DNA from: Actinosynnema sp. ALI-1.44
GTDB taxonomy: Bacteria > Actinomycetota > Actinomycetes > Mycobacteriales > Pseudonocardiaceae
Direction: 5' to 3'
Length of the DNA stretch: 64,000 nucleotides
Assembly: GCF_001984155.1 (NCBI RefSeq)
Contig: NZ_MTQO01000052.1
Location: 62,001-126,000 of the forward strand
The notes beneath the pieces are model-generated. The model saw only the letters and a program-made list of their open reading frames with translations, made no database searches and was not told the origin of the DNA. This document shows, piece by piece, positions 41,353 to 49,518 of this stretch. The translations under genes and the position numbers were made by a program. Each line of letters begins with the position of its first letter. Position 1 is the stretch's first letter.

Positions 41353-41780
41353 ACCCGCTCAAGACCTTCGTGCGTGATGGTGACCTTCTCGGTGCTCACC
41401 GCGTTGGCGTCGGCCGAGAGCTCCGAGCCCTCCCACTTGGAGATCCACGCGTTGCTGAAGTTCCACCTGGCGACCTCCTCCATCTTGGAGTTCTTCGCCA
41501 CGATGGAGCCGTTGCGGCGCGCCTTGGTGATGTCGCCCTCGATGATCTCCTTGCGCCACTCCCAGAGACCTGTGTCGTTGTCGACGCGGCGCTCGAGGGT
41601 GATGTCCGACCACTTCAGCGCGCCGATGGTCTTGATGATCATCATGCGGCCGTCTTTGTTGAGTTCCTTGTGCTCGATGACCTCGGACTCGTTGACGACG
41701 CCGCTGCACTTCATGAACGTGCCGAGCTCGATGCCGTCGGCCTCGATCACGAAGATGTTGGTGGCTGTCACGTCTGACAT
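41349..41780 (-). CDS. eCIS inner tube protein 1 (gp19/Hcp-like, Cis1-like)
   Basis: 143 aa. It starts 32 bp after the sheath stop. Features of the family are NIFVIEADGIELGTFMKCSGVVNESEVIEHKE, ALKWSDITLERRV and FSNAWISKWEGSELSADANAV, with alternating beta strands throughout. It polymerises into the hollow needle inside the sheath. The high Asn, Lys and Ile content compared with neighbours reflects strong structural conservation of this gene. Confidence 0.95.
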   Translation of the reverse strand: MSDVTATNIFVIEADGIELGTFMKCSGVVNESEVIEHKELNKDGRMMIIKTIGALKWSDITLERRVDNDTGLWEWRKEIIEGDITKARRNGSIVAKNSKMEEVARWNFSNAWISKWEGSELSADANAVSTEKVTITHEGLERV

Positions 41781-41812
41781 AGCGTCTGCTCCCTATTCCC
41801 TGGTCCCGGCCG

Positions 41813-43405
41813 TCAGTCCGAGGTCTCCGCGCCGCCCTGCCACTGGCTGAGGCGGAAGATCACGAACTCGGCCGGCTTGACCGGCGCGAGCCCGACGTCG
41901 ACGATCAGCTTTCCTTCGTCCACAGAGGACGCGGGGTTGTTGGACTCGTCGCACAGCACGTAGAAGGCCTGGTCCGGCGTGTTGCCGACGAGGGCACCCT
42001 GCATCCAGAGGTTGCGCAGGAAGGCGTTGATGGTCCGCTTGACCCGTGCCCACAGGTCGGCGTCGTTCGGCTCGAACACCACCCACTGGGTGCCCTGGCG
42101 GATGGTCTCCTCGATGAAGTTGAACAACCGCCGCACGTTGATGTAACGCCAGCTCTGGTCGGTCGCGGCCAGCGTGCGCGCGCCCCAGATGCGGATGCCG
42201 TTGGCGCCGAACGACCGGATGCAGTTGACCTGCTGCGGGTTGAGCAGGTCCTGCTCGCCGGTGGTCACGTCGGCCTCGAGCCGGGCGATGCCGCGCACGA
42301 CCTCGTTGGCCGGTGCCTTCCACACACCGCGGCCCGCGTCGGTGCGCGCCCAGACACCGGCGACGTGGCCGGACGGCGGGACGGTCAGGAACTTCTCGCC
42401 GTTGGTGGCGCCGGGGCGCGCCAACGGGTTCTGCACGACCAGGTGCGGGTAGTACGCGGCGCCGAAGGCACTGTCCTTGCCCAGCGCGGTGCGCCACTCG
42501 AGCGCCTGCTGGGCGTTGAGGCCGGGCGGGGAGTCCAGGATGGCCATCTTGGTGTGGCTGCGCTCGCACCAGTCGACCAGCTTCGCCTGCGCGGCGAGGT
42601 ATCCCTCCGTGTCGAAGGTCCCGTCCTCGCGGGTGGCGACGGTGATCAGGTCGGGGATCGCCACCATCGTGACGTCCTCGGCGATCGCGAGCCCCTCGTA
42701 GCCGGTGCGGGAGACCTCGGAGCCCTCGAACTCGGTCGGCGAGACGGACTTGGTCACGGGCGCGGTCGCCTGGATGGCGTACCGGCCGGGAGCGGGCGCG
42801 CGCTCGGCCACCGACAGGCCCTGTGCGCTCTTGACCTCGACGCGGATCAGCTTGGAGCGCTCGTTGATCGTCTTCTCGGCGCTCTTCGGGCCACGGCCGA
42901 GGTGGACGCCGCCGAACTCCTCGCGGACCTGGCCGTTGTCGACGACCTTGAGCGTGAACTCCTGGCTGGCCTGCTCCCCCTCGGCGGGCGGGGCGGGCTC
43001 GATGACGACGTCGTAGGTGGCGGCCGGGTCGAGCGCCTCCACGTTCAGCGTCTCGATCTCCTGGCGGCCGGACGCGGGCAGCGCGCGCTGCGCCTTGCCC
43101 CGGCCGTTGCTGCTCGGGATCCGGACGATGTAGGCGATGCCGCCACCGTTCTCGAAGAACCCCTTCACCGAGTGCGGCAGCAGGATGCCCGGCGCGAAAC
43201 CGCCGTAGACACGCTCGTACTGCGGCCAGCTGGTGACCAGCTGCGGCTTCACGCCGTCGGGGTCGGTCGGGTCGCCCGCGTCGGCGTTGTAGGTCGCGGT
43301 GAAACCCACGAACGCCGCGACGGCCGTGCCCACACCTTGCAGCGGCATCGAACCGCTGGGTCGCTCCTCGATGTAGACGCCTGGGGCGCCGTAAGTCGCC
43401 GCCAT
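41813..43405 (-). CDS. eCIS contractile sheath protein (Cis2/Pvc2-like)
   Basis: 530 aa from ATG 43405 (MAATYGAPGVYIEERPSGS), with AAGGAG seven bases upstream; a longer in-frame reading through the promoter region is rejected. The N-terminus is the standard sheath handshake strand. The C-terminal third carries GIRIWGARTLAATDQSWRYINVRRLFNFIEETIRQGTQWVVFEPND, the most conserved sheath region, and the final strands FVIFRLSQW. It is the first gene of the right-arm operon. Only one sheath gene is present, as in Streptomyces CIS, whereas PVC has three. Confidence 0.96.
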   Translation of the reverse strand: MAATYGAPGVYIEERPSGSMPLQGVGTAVAAFVGFTATYNADAGDPTDPDGVKPQLVTSWPQYERVYGGFAPGILLPHSVKGFFENGGGIAYIVRIPSSNGRGKAQRALPASGRQEIETLNVEALDPAATYDVVIEPAPPAEGEQASQEFTLKVVDNGQVREEFGGVHLGRGPKSAEKTINERSKLIRVEVKSAQGLSVAERAPAPGRYAIQATAPVTKSVSPTEFEGSEVSRTGYEGLAIAEDVTMVAIPDLITVATREDGTFDTEGYLAAQAKLVDWCERSHTKMAILDSPPGLNAQQALEWRTALGKDSAFGAAYYPHLVVQNPLARPGATNGEKFLTVPPSGHVAGVWARTDAGRGVWKAPANEVVRGIARLEADVTTGEQDLLNPQQVNCIRSFGANGIRIWGARTLAATDQSWRYINVRRLFNFIEETIRQGTQWVVFEPNDADLWARVKRTINAFLRNLWMQGALVGNTPDQAFYVLCDESNNPASSVDEGKLIVDVGLAPVKPAEFVIFRLSQWQGGAETSD

Positions 43406-43817
43406 GAAGTGCTCCTTCTGCCTCGGCTTGGCTCGGCCTACAGGTTCTCTCGCACGCACGTGGTCATCACCGCCCTTTCGGGCGGCTATCGGTGCGGACC
43501 TGCCGGTTGCTGGGGCGACCGGCTCGGTGGACCCGAGTCGCATGCACGCGGACGCATCCGTTCACCAGGGGTATCGACTGGGGTTATGCCCCTCTGTTCT
43601 CATCAGGGCGCGCTTTCGTCCTGCACAGTTGACGAGATCGCCTGACGCGACCCGTCGGGGCGATCAGTGGGCACAGTCGGAAACAGGGCAGCCAACGACA
43701 ACCGGATGGTCGGGGCATCACTCTCGCTGGGCAGGCGAGGCACACCGGGTACCCGCGCACGTCCGGCATTTCCCGCAGAGCCGCGGCACGACCGGTGACA
43801 CGGGGGAACAGGAAAGC
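43406..43817. promoter_or_regulatory. Divergent intergenic region between sheath operon and LysR gene
   Basis: 412 bp without a credible gene. It must hold the promoter of the tail operon (minus) and that of the LysR gene (plus). Visible structure is the CCGCCC hairpin at 43470-43485, a GGGG/CCCC set (43568-43571, 43580-43583, 43589-43592) in which either GGGG arm could pair with CCCC, and several GCATGCA-like words near 43540. No clear -35/-10 pair could be assigned. Confidence 0.5.
43470..43485 (-). promoter_or_regulatory. GNRA-tetraloop hairpin in the sheath 5' leader
   Basis: Read as RNA on the minus strand this is CCGCCC-GAAA-GGGCGG, a six-pair GC stem closed by a GAAA tetraloop, 65-80 nt before the sheath start. 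No U tract follows, so it is more likely a transcript-stabilising or protein-binding element than a terminator. Confidence 0.5.
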
Positions 43818-44774
43818 GTGGACATCACACACCACCATCTGCGGGTGATCATCGCCGTCGCGGAGGCGGGCAGCATCGGCAGGGCAGCGGTTCGGTTGCG
43901 CACCTCCCAGGCCGCGTTGTCGGCGAAACTGCGCCGGATCGAACAGTCGCTGGGCGGCGACCTGTTCGTGCGCAGCCGTTCCGGGTGCGTGCCGACACCG
44001 TTCGGCGACTCGGTGCTGACCGGGGCGCGGCAGACGGTCCGCGCGGAGCCGGGACCGGCGCCGAGACCGGAACCCCGCGAACCGATGCGGGTCCGGATCG
44101 GCGGGTACGCCGGGGTCATGATGGGTGAGCTCGGCAGACGGCTGGTCAGCGAGCCGTGGGTGTCCGGCGTGCGGCTGAGCGACAACCCGGACTCCAGGAT
44201 CAACATCCGGATGATCGTGAACGGCGACCTGGACGTGGCGCTGGTCTACGACTGGCCGCCGGTGGCGCTGCCGACCCCGGCGTCGATCCGCGAACGCGTC
44301 ATCCACGTGGCCGAACCGGTCTTCGTGATGATGTCGCAGAGCCACCCGCTCGCCGTCGCGCCGGTCCTGTCGCTGCGGGCGCTGGCGGACTACCCGTGGG
44401 TGGACGAGCCCGCCGGTATGACGACGTGGCCGACGTACCTGCGGCACGTGTGCAACCACGCCGGTGTCACCCTCCACAACAGACTGGCCGCGGCCAACTT
44501 GCTGGAGGCCCGGCGCCTGCTCACCACGTCAGCCGCCGTGGCACCCGTTGTCGCCACCACGGAGTCCACGCCCGGTCTGGCGATCCGCGCACTGGAAGGA
44601 CATCCGCTGCGGCAACGGCTGCGGCTGGTCTACCGGCAGGGCACCCCGATCGGCGCGAGGATCACCAGAATCGTGCAGCACATCGGCAAGGCGTACGCCG
44701 AGCACCAGGGCTGCAACGCCGCGTTCCGCGCGTGGTGGCACGCGGAGGGATGTCACGCCATGCCCGTCCGGTGA
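43818..44774 (+). CDS. LysR-family transcriptional regulator
   Basis: 318 aa from GTG 43818 (VDITHHHLRVIIAVAEAGS). The N-terminal winged helix (1-60) has SIGRAAVRLRTSQAALSAKLRRIEQSLGGDLFVRS. The substrate-binding domain follows, with QSHPLAVAP and a C-terminal RLVYRQGTPIGARI. An upstream in-frame extension would cover the whole intergenic region and is rejected. It is divergent from the eCIS sheath operon, so it is a candidate regulator of that operon or simply a boundary gene. Its stop is five bases from the convergent DUF305 stop. Confidence 0.88.
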   Translation: MDITHHHLRVIIAVAEAGSIGRAAVRLRTSQAALSAKLRRIEQSLGGDLFVRSRSGCVPTPFGDSVLTGARQTVRAEPGPAPRPEPREPMRVRIGGYAGVMMGELGRRLVSEPWVSGVRLSDNPDSRINIRMIVNGDLDVALVYDWPPVALPTPASIRERVIHVAEPVFVMMSQSHPLAVAPVLSLRALADYPWVDEPAGMTTWPTYLRHVCNHAGVTLHNRLAAANLLEARRLLTTSAAVAPVVATTESTPGLAIRALEGHPLRQRLRLVYRQGTPIGARITRIVQHIGKAYAEHQGCNAAFRAWWHAEGCHAMPVR

Positions 44775-44779
44775 ACTCG

Positions 44780-45376
44780 CTACGGAGCGGGCAACGGCGA
44801 GCGGCCAAGGCTGGTCAGGAGTCCGGTCATGGTGGCGATTTCGCGTTGCTGGTCGGCGGCGACGACCTTGGCCACGTCACGGACCTGTTGCCGGTGCGCG
44901 GTTCGCGCGGCTGCGTCGGCCATCCGCACCCCGCCCTGGTGGTGGCGCACCATCAGTTGCAGGAACCAGATGTCCAGGTCGTCGCCGGTCGCGTCTTCCA
45001 ATCGGTGCAGGTCCGGGATGGAGGCCAGTCCGGGCATGGGCGCGCCGCTGTGACCGGCGTGGCCTTCGCCGGTGGCGACCATGGGGGCGTTCCACAGCGA
45101 CAGCCAGCCCTGGAACAGGCCGATCTCCTTGCGCTGGGCCGCCGCGATGCCCGCGGCGATCGCGGCGACCTGCGGTGAGGCGCGGCCGCGGACGAGCTCG
45201 GCCATGTCCACGGCCTGCTGGTGGTGCACGATCATGTCCTGGCTGAACGCGATGTCGGCCGGGTGGCCGCCGGGATCCGGCCGGGACGTCAGCAGCACAC
45301 CACCCAACGCGCCGATCCCGACCAGAACCACAGCACAGACGGCAAGAACGACTCTCCTGCGCACAACTGGGCTCAT
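44780..45376 (-). CDS. DUF305 domain lipoprotein-like/periplasmic protein
   Basis: 198 aa from ATG 45376. An N-terminal signal or anchor (VVLAVCAVVLVGIGALGGVLL) precedes the DUF305 fold. The fold has two family motifs: AFSQDMIVHHQQAVDMAELV near 47-66 and FLQLMVRHHQGGVRMADAA near 140. The His-His pairs and Met residues suggest binding of copper or another metal. It overlaps the stop of the LVIVD-repeat gene (ATGA), so the two are made together. Confidence 0.9.
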   Translation of the reverse strand: MSPVVRRRVVLAVCAVVLVGIGALGGVLLTSRPDPGGHPADIAFSQDMIVHHQQAVDMAELVRGRASPQVAAIAAGIAAAQRKEIGLFQGWLSLWNAPMVATGEGHAGHSGAPMPGLASIPDLHRLEDATGDDLDIWFLQLMVRHHQGGVRMADAAARTAHRQQVRDVAKVVAADQQREIATMTGLLTSLGRSPLPAP

Positions 45377-46848
45377 GACAGCGGATAGGCGCCGTTGCCG
45401 AAGCGCAGTGCGAGCGCGCCGTTGTCGTCGCAGGACACCCACAACTTGTTGCCGTCGAACCTCGGCGGTGACATGCACCAGTCGGCGGTCAGGTCGACGA
45501 TCCCGATGTAGGGCGGGGTTCCGAAGTTGCCGTTGACGAAGTCCGACACCGGGCTGCCGAGCGTGGACGTGACGTGCGCGGAGTTCGCCAACTGACCGCG
45601 TTTGGCCGCCTGGCCGGGCGGGTTGAAGTACGCGATCTCCCGCGGGCGGTTGAGGTCGCGGACGTCGAAGACCCGTACACCCGACTGGGTCCAGCCACAC
45701 GCCAGCGCGGTTGGATCGGTCTGCCGGTCGAGCGAGCAGTAGTGCGCCTCGTAGCCGAAGATCCCGTTGCTCGCGGTGTCGGCGGCACGCGCGGAGACGT
45801 TCTCCGGGCGGTTGATCTCCAGCTTGAGCCGTCGCACGATCCGCGGGGCGCGCTCGTCGCCGATGTCGATGATCCGCACCCCGCCGGACGCGAACTCGTC
45901 CTCCACGACCAGGTACGGTTTGCCGCCCGAGGTGAACGGGATGACGTGCTGGCTGATCAGGCCGTCGGTCCAGGACAGGCTGGAAACCTGGCGCAGCATC
46001 GGGAACAGCGCCCTGCGCTGGATGTCGCTCGAGTCGAACACGGTGATCCCGGCCGGGGCGATGCTGGCGACGTAGATGCGGTTGCCGTCGTTGCTCACCC
46101 CGAACCCGTGGTGGGTCAGGCCGACGATGCCGGAGTACACCACCCGGGGACGGGCGGGGTCGACCACGTCGATCGCGGTGATGGTCCCGCCCACCACACC
46201 GGTGACCCAGTAGGTACGACCGTCCGGCGCCCAGCCGCCCTCATGCCCGCCGGGGATGAACATCGGCAGCGTCAGGTTGGTACCGGCGACGCTGTTGAGC
46301 AACCGGGGATGGGCGCAGTCGGTCTTGACGTCGTAGACGGAGAAGAAAATGCCGCCGTTGCCCGCACCGACCGACACCGCGGCCAGCAGGCCGCGGTCCT
46401 GGTGCACCTTGAGGGTCTCCCACGTGCCACCGAGCATCGCCGGACTGGCCAGTGACGCGCTGAGCTTCGGGTTGGCCGGATCGGCGAAGTCGATCACGTT
46501 GACCCCGCGGTGCTGGGCGAGGACGGTGCTGGTGACGACGCTGCCGAGGTACTGGCAATGACCGTAGGACGCGCCGACGGTGGCCTGCCCCTGACCCTGG
46601 AACTGGCCGACCAGGTCCAGGTTGCAGTGGTAACCGCCCCGCTGACTGCGCCCGCTGCGCCGGTCGGCCACCGGCACCTGCCCCTGGAGCCCGGTTTCGG
46701 GCGCGGATCCCGGCCCGCACACAGCACGGGAGACGTCGGAGTCACCGGGCCCGCTGGCATCCGCGGCCATGGGCACGCCGGTGAGTGGAACCACGGCCAG
46801 CGTCAGCGCCATCGCCAACCGGCTCAAACGCCATCGGACACCATTCAC
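45373..46848 (-). CDS. Secreted LVIVD-repeat beta-propeller protein
   Basis: 491 aa from GTG 46848, where GGAGG lies seven bases upstream; a GTG at 46851 is equally readable. The signal peptide is ALTLAVVPLTGVPMAADA. The mature part has repeated propeller blades with the pattern GVxVIDxxDPANPxL (GVNVIDFADPANPKL; ITAIDVVDPARPRVV; GVRIIDIGDERAPRI; GVRVFDVRDLNRPRE). Six or so cysteines occur in pairs and may form disulphides. No enzymatic motif is seen. It is coupled to the DUF305 gene, a combination that suggests an extracytoplasmic metal or redox role. Confidence 0.85.
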   Translation of the reverse strand: MNGVRWRLSRLAMALTLAVVPLTGVPMAADASGPGDSDVSRAVCGPGSAPETGLQGQVPVADRRSGRSQRGGYHCNLDLVGQFQGQGQATVGASYGHCQYLGSVVTSTVLAQHRGVNVIDFADPANPKLSASLASPAMLGGTWETLKVHQDRGLLAAVSVGAGNGGIFFSVYDVKTDCAHPRLLNSVAGTNLTLPMFIPGGHEGGWAPDGRTYWVTGVVGGTITAIDVVDPARPRVVYSGIVGLTHHGFGVSNDGNRIYVASIAPAGITVFDSSDIQRRALFPMLRQVSSLSWTDGLISQHVIPFTSGGKPYLVVEDEFASGGVRIIDIGDERAPRIVRRLKLEINRPENVSARAADTASNGIFGYEAHYCSLDRQTDPTALACGWTQSGVRVFDVRDLNRPREIAYFNPPGQAAKRGQLANSAHVTSTLGSPVSDFVNGNFGTPPYIGIVDLTADWCMSPPRFDGNKLWVSCDDNGALALRFGNGAYPLS

Positions 46849-46927
46849 CACAGCACCTCCGTTGGTACCAGGCCGCGTCGCGCGCCCACCACAGGCAACG
46901 CCCGTCACGCCGGAAGGTGACGGACGC

Positions 46928-47650
46928 TCACCGGAATGGGTTACTCGTCCGCTGTGGACTGGTGGCTTCGAGCAGGATCCGCGCCAGTTCGCGCGGCTGG
47001 GAGAACATCGGCCAGTGGCCGGTGTCCATCTGGGCGAGCCGCCAGCGCTCGCCGGTCAGCAGTTTCGCCACGTCGTCGCTGGGCTCGGCACCGCCGAGCA
47101 GGCACAGGACGTAGGTCGCCGGGAGTTCGCCGAGTGGACGGCCCAGCACGGCGGGTTCGGTCAGCGTGGCGCCGGGGTGCGGCGTCGAGCCGTCCACGAT
47201 CCGTGCGATCTGGTCGTCGGTGAGGCCGTGGCCGTCGTAGTGGGCCGCGGGTGCGGGCGGCCAGAACCCGCCGTTCTCGGCGATCGACACCTTCAGCGCC
47301 GCGCCGCCGTCCGGCCAGGTGGCGGTGAACGCCTCGCCGTCCGCCGGAACGCACGAATCGACGAAGACCACGCGGGCCAGCCGGTCACCGATCCGCTCTG
47401 CGGCCTGACCGACCGGGATGCCCGCGTAGCTGTGCCCCACCAGGACGACGTCACGCAGGTCCCGGCCTTCGACCTCGTCGACGACGTCCTGGACGTGGGT
47501 CTGCTGCCCGGCGGCAAACCCCTGCTTGTCGGCGAGGCCGGACAATGTCAACGGGTGAACGCCGTGACCGGCCGCCCGCAGGTGCGGGACTACCTCGTCC
47601 CACGCCCATGCCCCCAGCCGCGCGCCTGCGACCAGCACGAAATTCGCCAT
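46928..47650 (-). CDS. Alpha/beta hydrolase
   Basis: 240 aa from ATG 47650 (MANFVLVAGARLGAWAW). Nucleophile elbow GHSYAG holds Ser74; the catalytic His is in DTGHWPM near residue 219. The overall pattern is that of small salicylate-esterase/hydroxynitrile-lyase-like hydrolases. It follows the serine hydrolase gene by 23 bp and is probably the third gene of a TetR-controlled operon. The natural substrate is unknown. Confidence 0.9.
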   Translation of the reverse strand: MANFVLVAGARLGAWAWDEVVPHLRAAGHGVHPLTLSGLADKQGFAAGQQTHVQDVVDEVEGRDLRDVVLVGHSYAGIPVGQAAERIGDRLARVVFVDSCVPADGEAFTATWPDGGAALKVSIAENGGFWPPAPAAHYDGHGLTDDQIARIVDGSTPHPGATLTEPAVLGRPLGELPATYVLCLLGGAEPSDDVAKLLTGERWRLAQMDTGHWPMFSQPRELARILLEATSPQRTSNPFR

Positions 47651-47673
47651 GGCCGCACCGTATCGGAGCCCGG

Positions 47674-48840
47674 TCAGATGTGCTCGCGGACGGCGGCGAT
47701 CAAATTGGCTGCCGGTTGGTCGGCTGTGGGGCTGTTCCTGATGTGGTTCATGACGTAGCCGAACGCGAGGCCGGTCGCCGGGTCGGCGTAACCCAGCGAG
47801 CCGCCGAGGCCGCCGAACCCGAACGAAGTCGCCGAATGCCAGGCGGCGGTGGGGGTGGGCAGGCCGAACCCGAGTCCGACGTGGAACGGCTGGAGCGTGA
47901 CGAGGTCGGGGCCGGAGGTGTGCTCGGCGGTGGCGGCGGCGAGAGTGGCCGGGCTGAGGACACGGTGACCGTCGACCTCGCCGATGAGGGCGGCGTAGAA
48001 CCGGGCCAGTGCGCGGGCGCTGCAGATGCCGTTGGTCGCGGGAATTTCGGCGGCCTGTTCGTCGGGGTCGTTGTGGTCGAACGACGGCTCGACGCAACTG
48101 TAGGCGCGGCGGGTCAGCGAGGTCGGGTCGAACAGCGCGGCGGCGAGGGCGCGGATGGGTTCGGGCAACTGGTCGAGGTCGATCGCCTGGTCGAAGTCGG
48201 CCGGGGGTTGCACGAGGCGGCTGACCCTGTGGTGCTCGCTCTTGGGCAGTCCGATGTGGAAGTCCAGGTCGAGCGGTGTGGCGATCTCGTCGTGGAAGAA
48301 GCCGCCGACAGTGCGGCCGGTGATCCGGCGGACGACTTCACCCACCAGCCAGCCGTAGGTGAGCGCGTGGTAGCCGTGCCGGGTACCGGGCTGCCACTGA
48401 GGGCGTTGCGCGGCAAGGGCTTCGACCATCGGGTGCCAGACAAGGGCGTCGGCGCGGGCGACCGGGTGGTCCAGTGCGACCAAACCTGCCTGGTGGGTCA
48501 ACAACCAGCGAACCGGGATGTCCTGTTTGCCCTCGGCGGCGAACTCGGGCCAGTAGGACGCGACCGGTGCGTCCAGGTCCAGTTCGCCACGCTGGACGAG
48601 TAGAAGCGCGCACGCCGCCGTTGCGGCTTTGGTGGTGGAGTAGACGACCTGCAGCGTGTCGCGGTCCCATGGCCGGTCGCTCGCCGGATCGGCGATCCCG
48701 CCCCACAGGTCGACGACGGGCCGGCCGTGCAGGTAAACGCTGACCGCGGCGCCGATCTCGACCCCGTCGGCGAAGTTCGCCGCGAACACCTCCCTGACCG
48801 CATCGAACCCGCGGGCGGTGAACCCGTTGACCTCAGACAT
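47674..48840 (-). CDS. Beta-lactamase-like serine hydrolase (EstB type)
   Basis: 388 aa from ATG 48840 (MSEVNGFTARGFDAV), overlapping the TetR stop by 8 nt. The family VIII esterase/class C fold shows SxxK as STTK (S68, K71), the tyrosine motif HGYHALTYGW near 156 and the C-terminal FGFGGLGGSLGYADP. A serine hydrolase also ends at position 189 of the window, but the two share only the general fold. It probably hydrolyses a small ester. Confidence 0.9.
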   Translation of the reverse strand: MSEVNGFTARGFDAVREVFAANFADGVEIGAAVSVYLHGRPVVDLWGGIADPASDRPWDRDTLQVVYSTTKAATAACALLLVQRGELDLDAPVASYWPEFAAEGKQDIPVRWLLTHQAGLVALDHPVARADALVWHPMVEALAAQRPQWQPGTRHGYHALTYGWLVGEVVRRITGRTVGGFFHDEIATPLDLDFHIGLPKSEHHRVSRLVQPPADFDQAIDLDQLPEPIRALAAALFDPTSLTRRAYSCVEPSFDHNDPDEQAAEIPATNGICSARALARFYAALIGEVDGHRVLSPATLAAATAEHTSGPDLVTLQPFHVGLGFGLPTPTAAWHSATSFGFGGLGGSLGYADPATGLAFGYVMNHIRNSPTADQPAANLIAAVREHI

Positions 48841-49462
48841 CCGAACTCCTCGAAGTATCGCGGTTCTCGACCGCGAGTCGGCAGAACGTGACGAGTTCGC
48901 GGGTGTACGAGGCCACGTCAAGATCTGGTGTGGTCAGCAGCCGCTGCAACGCGCCGGACAGCTGGTCCCTGATGAGCACAGCCACAACACGCGGGACGAA
49001 GTCGTCACGGAACTCGCCGTCCCGCTGCCCGCGGGTCAGAACCTGTTCGATGCCGTCCAGTTCGGCGTCGTTGGCCCGGTCCACCCAGCGCTCCCGCGCC
49101 TGCGGGTACCCGTGAATGATCTGCACCAGCGCCCGCATGTGCACGCGGTGCGAGTCGTAGAACGCGACGCTGCCCTCCACGAACGCAAGCAGCGCTGCGG
49201 CACTGGACATGGGATGGTCAGCGCGCAGGCGGATCTGTTCGCTGCCCGTGCCGTAGACATTCGCCACCACCTCGCCGATCAGCTCGTCCTTGTCGGCGAA
49301 GTGGTAGGAGATCAGCCCAGGACTGCTCAAACCGGCCCGCTTGGCGATCCGCGCGAACGAGGCGCCGCCATACCCCACCTCGGCGATCGTCTCGATCGCG
49401 GCCTTGACGATCTGGGCGCGCCTTGCGCCCTCGGTGAAGGTCAGCTCCCGTTTAGGTTGCAC
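48833..49462 (-). CDS. TetR-family transcriptional regulator
   Basis: 209 aa from GTG 49462 (VQPKRELTFTEGARRAQIV). The TetR helix-turn-helix (about 15-60) has AQIVKAAIETIAEVGYGGASFARIAKRAGLSSPGLISYHFADKDEL. The ligand domain is typical. It heads an operon with the two hydrolase genes. A perfect 20-bp palindrome covers its start codon, so it probably represses its own operon. Confidence 0.92.
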   Translation of the reverse strand: MQPKRELTFTEGARRAQIVKAAIETIAEVGYGGASFARIAKRAGLSSPGLISYHFADKDELIGEVVANVYGTGSEQIRLRADHPMSSAAALLAFVEGSVAFYDSHRVHMRALVQIIHGYPQARERWVDRANDAELDGIEQVLTRGQRDGEFRDDFVPRVVAVLIRDQLSGALQRLLTTPDLDVASYTRELVTFCRLAVENRDTSRSSDV

Positions 49463-49470
49463 AACCTAAA
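49451..49470. promoter_or_regulatory. TetR operator palindrome over its own start codon
   Basis: TTTAGGTTGCACAACCTAAA, a perfect 20-bp palindrome. It contains the GTG start (49460-49462) and the next three codons of the TetR gene. A related TTAGCTTAGCTGACCTAA lies just upstream. The AT-rich flank 49465-49490 would suit a leaderless promoter. Confidence 0.75.
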
Positions 49471-49518
49471 ATTAGCTTAGCTGACCTAACCCTCGTCGAC
49501 TGGGTCGACGGATGGCGA

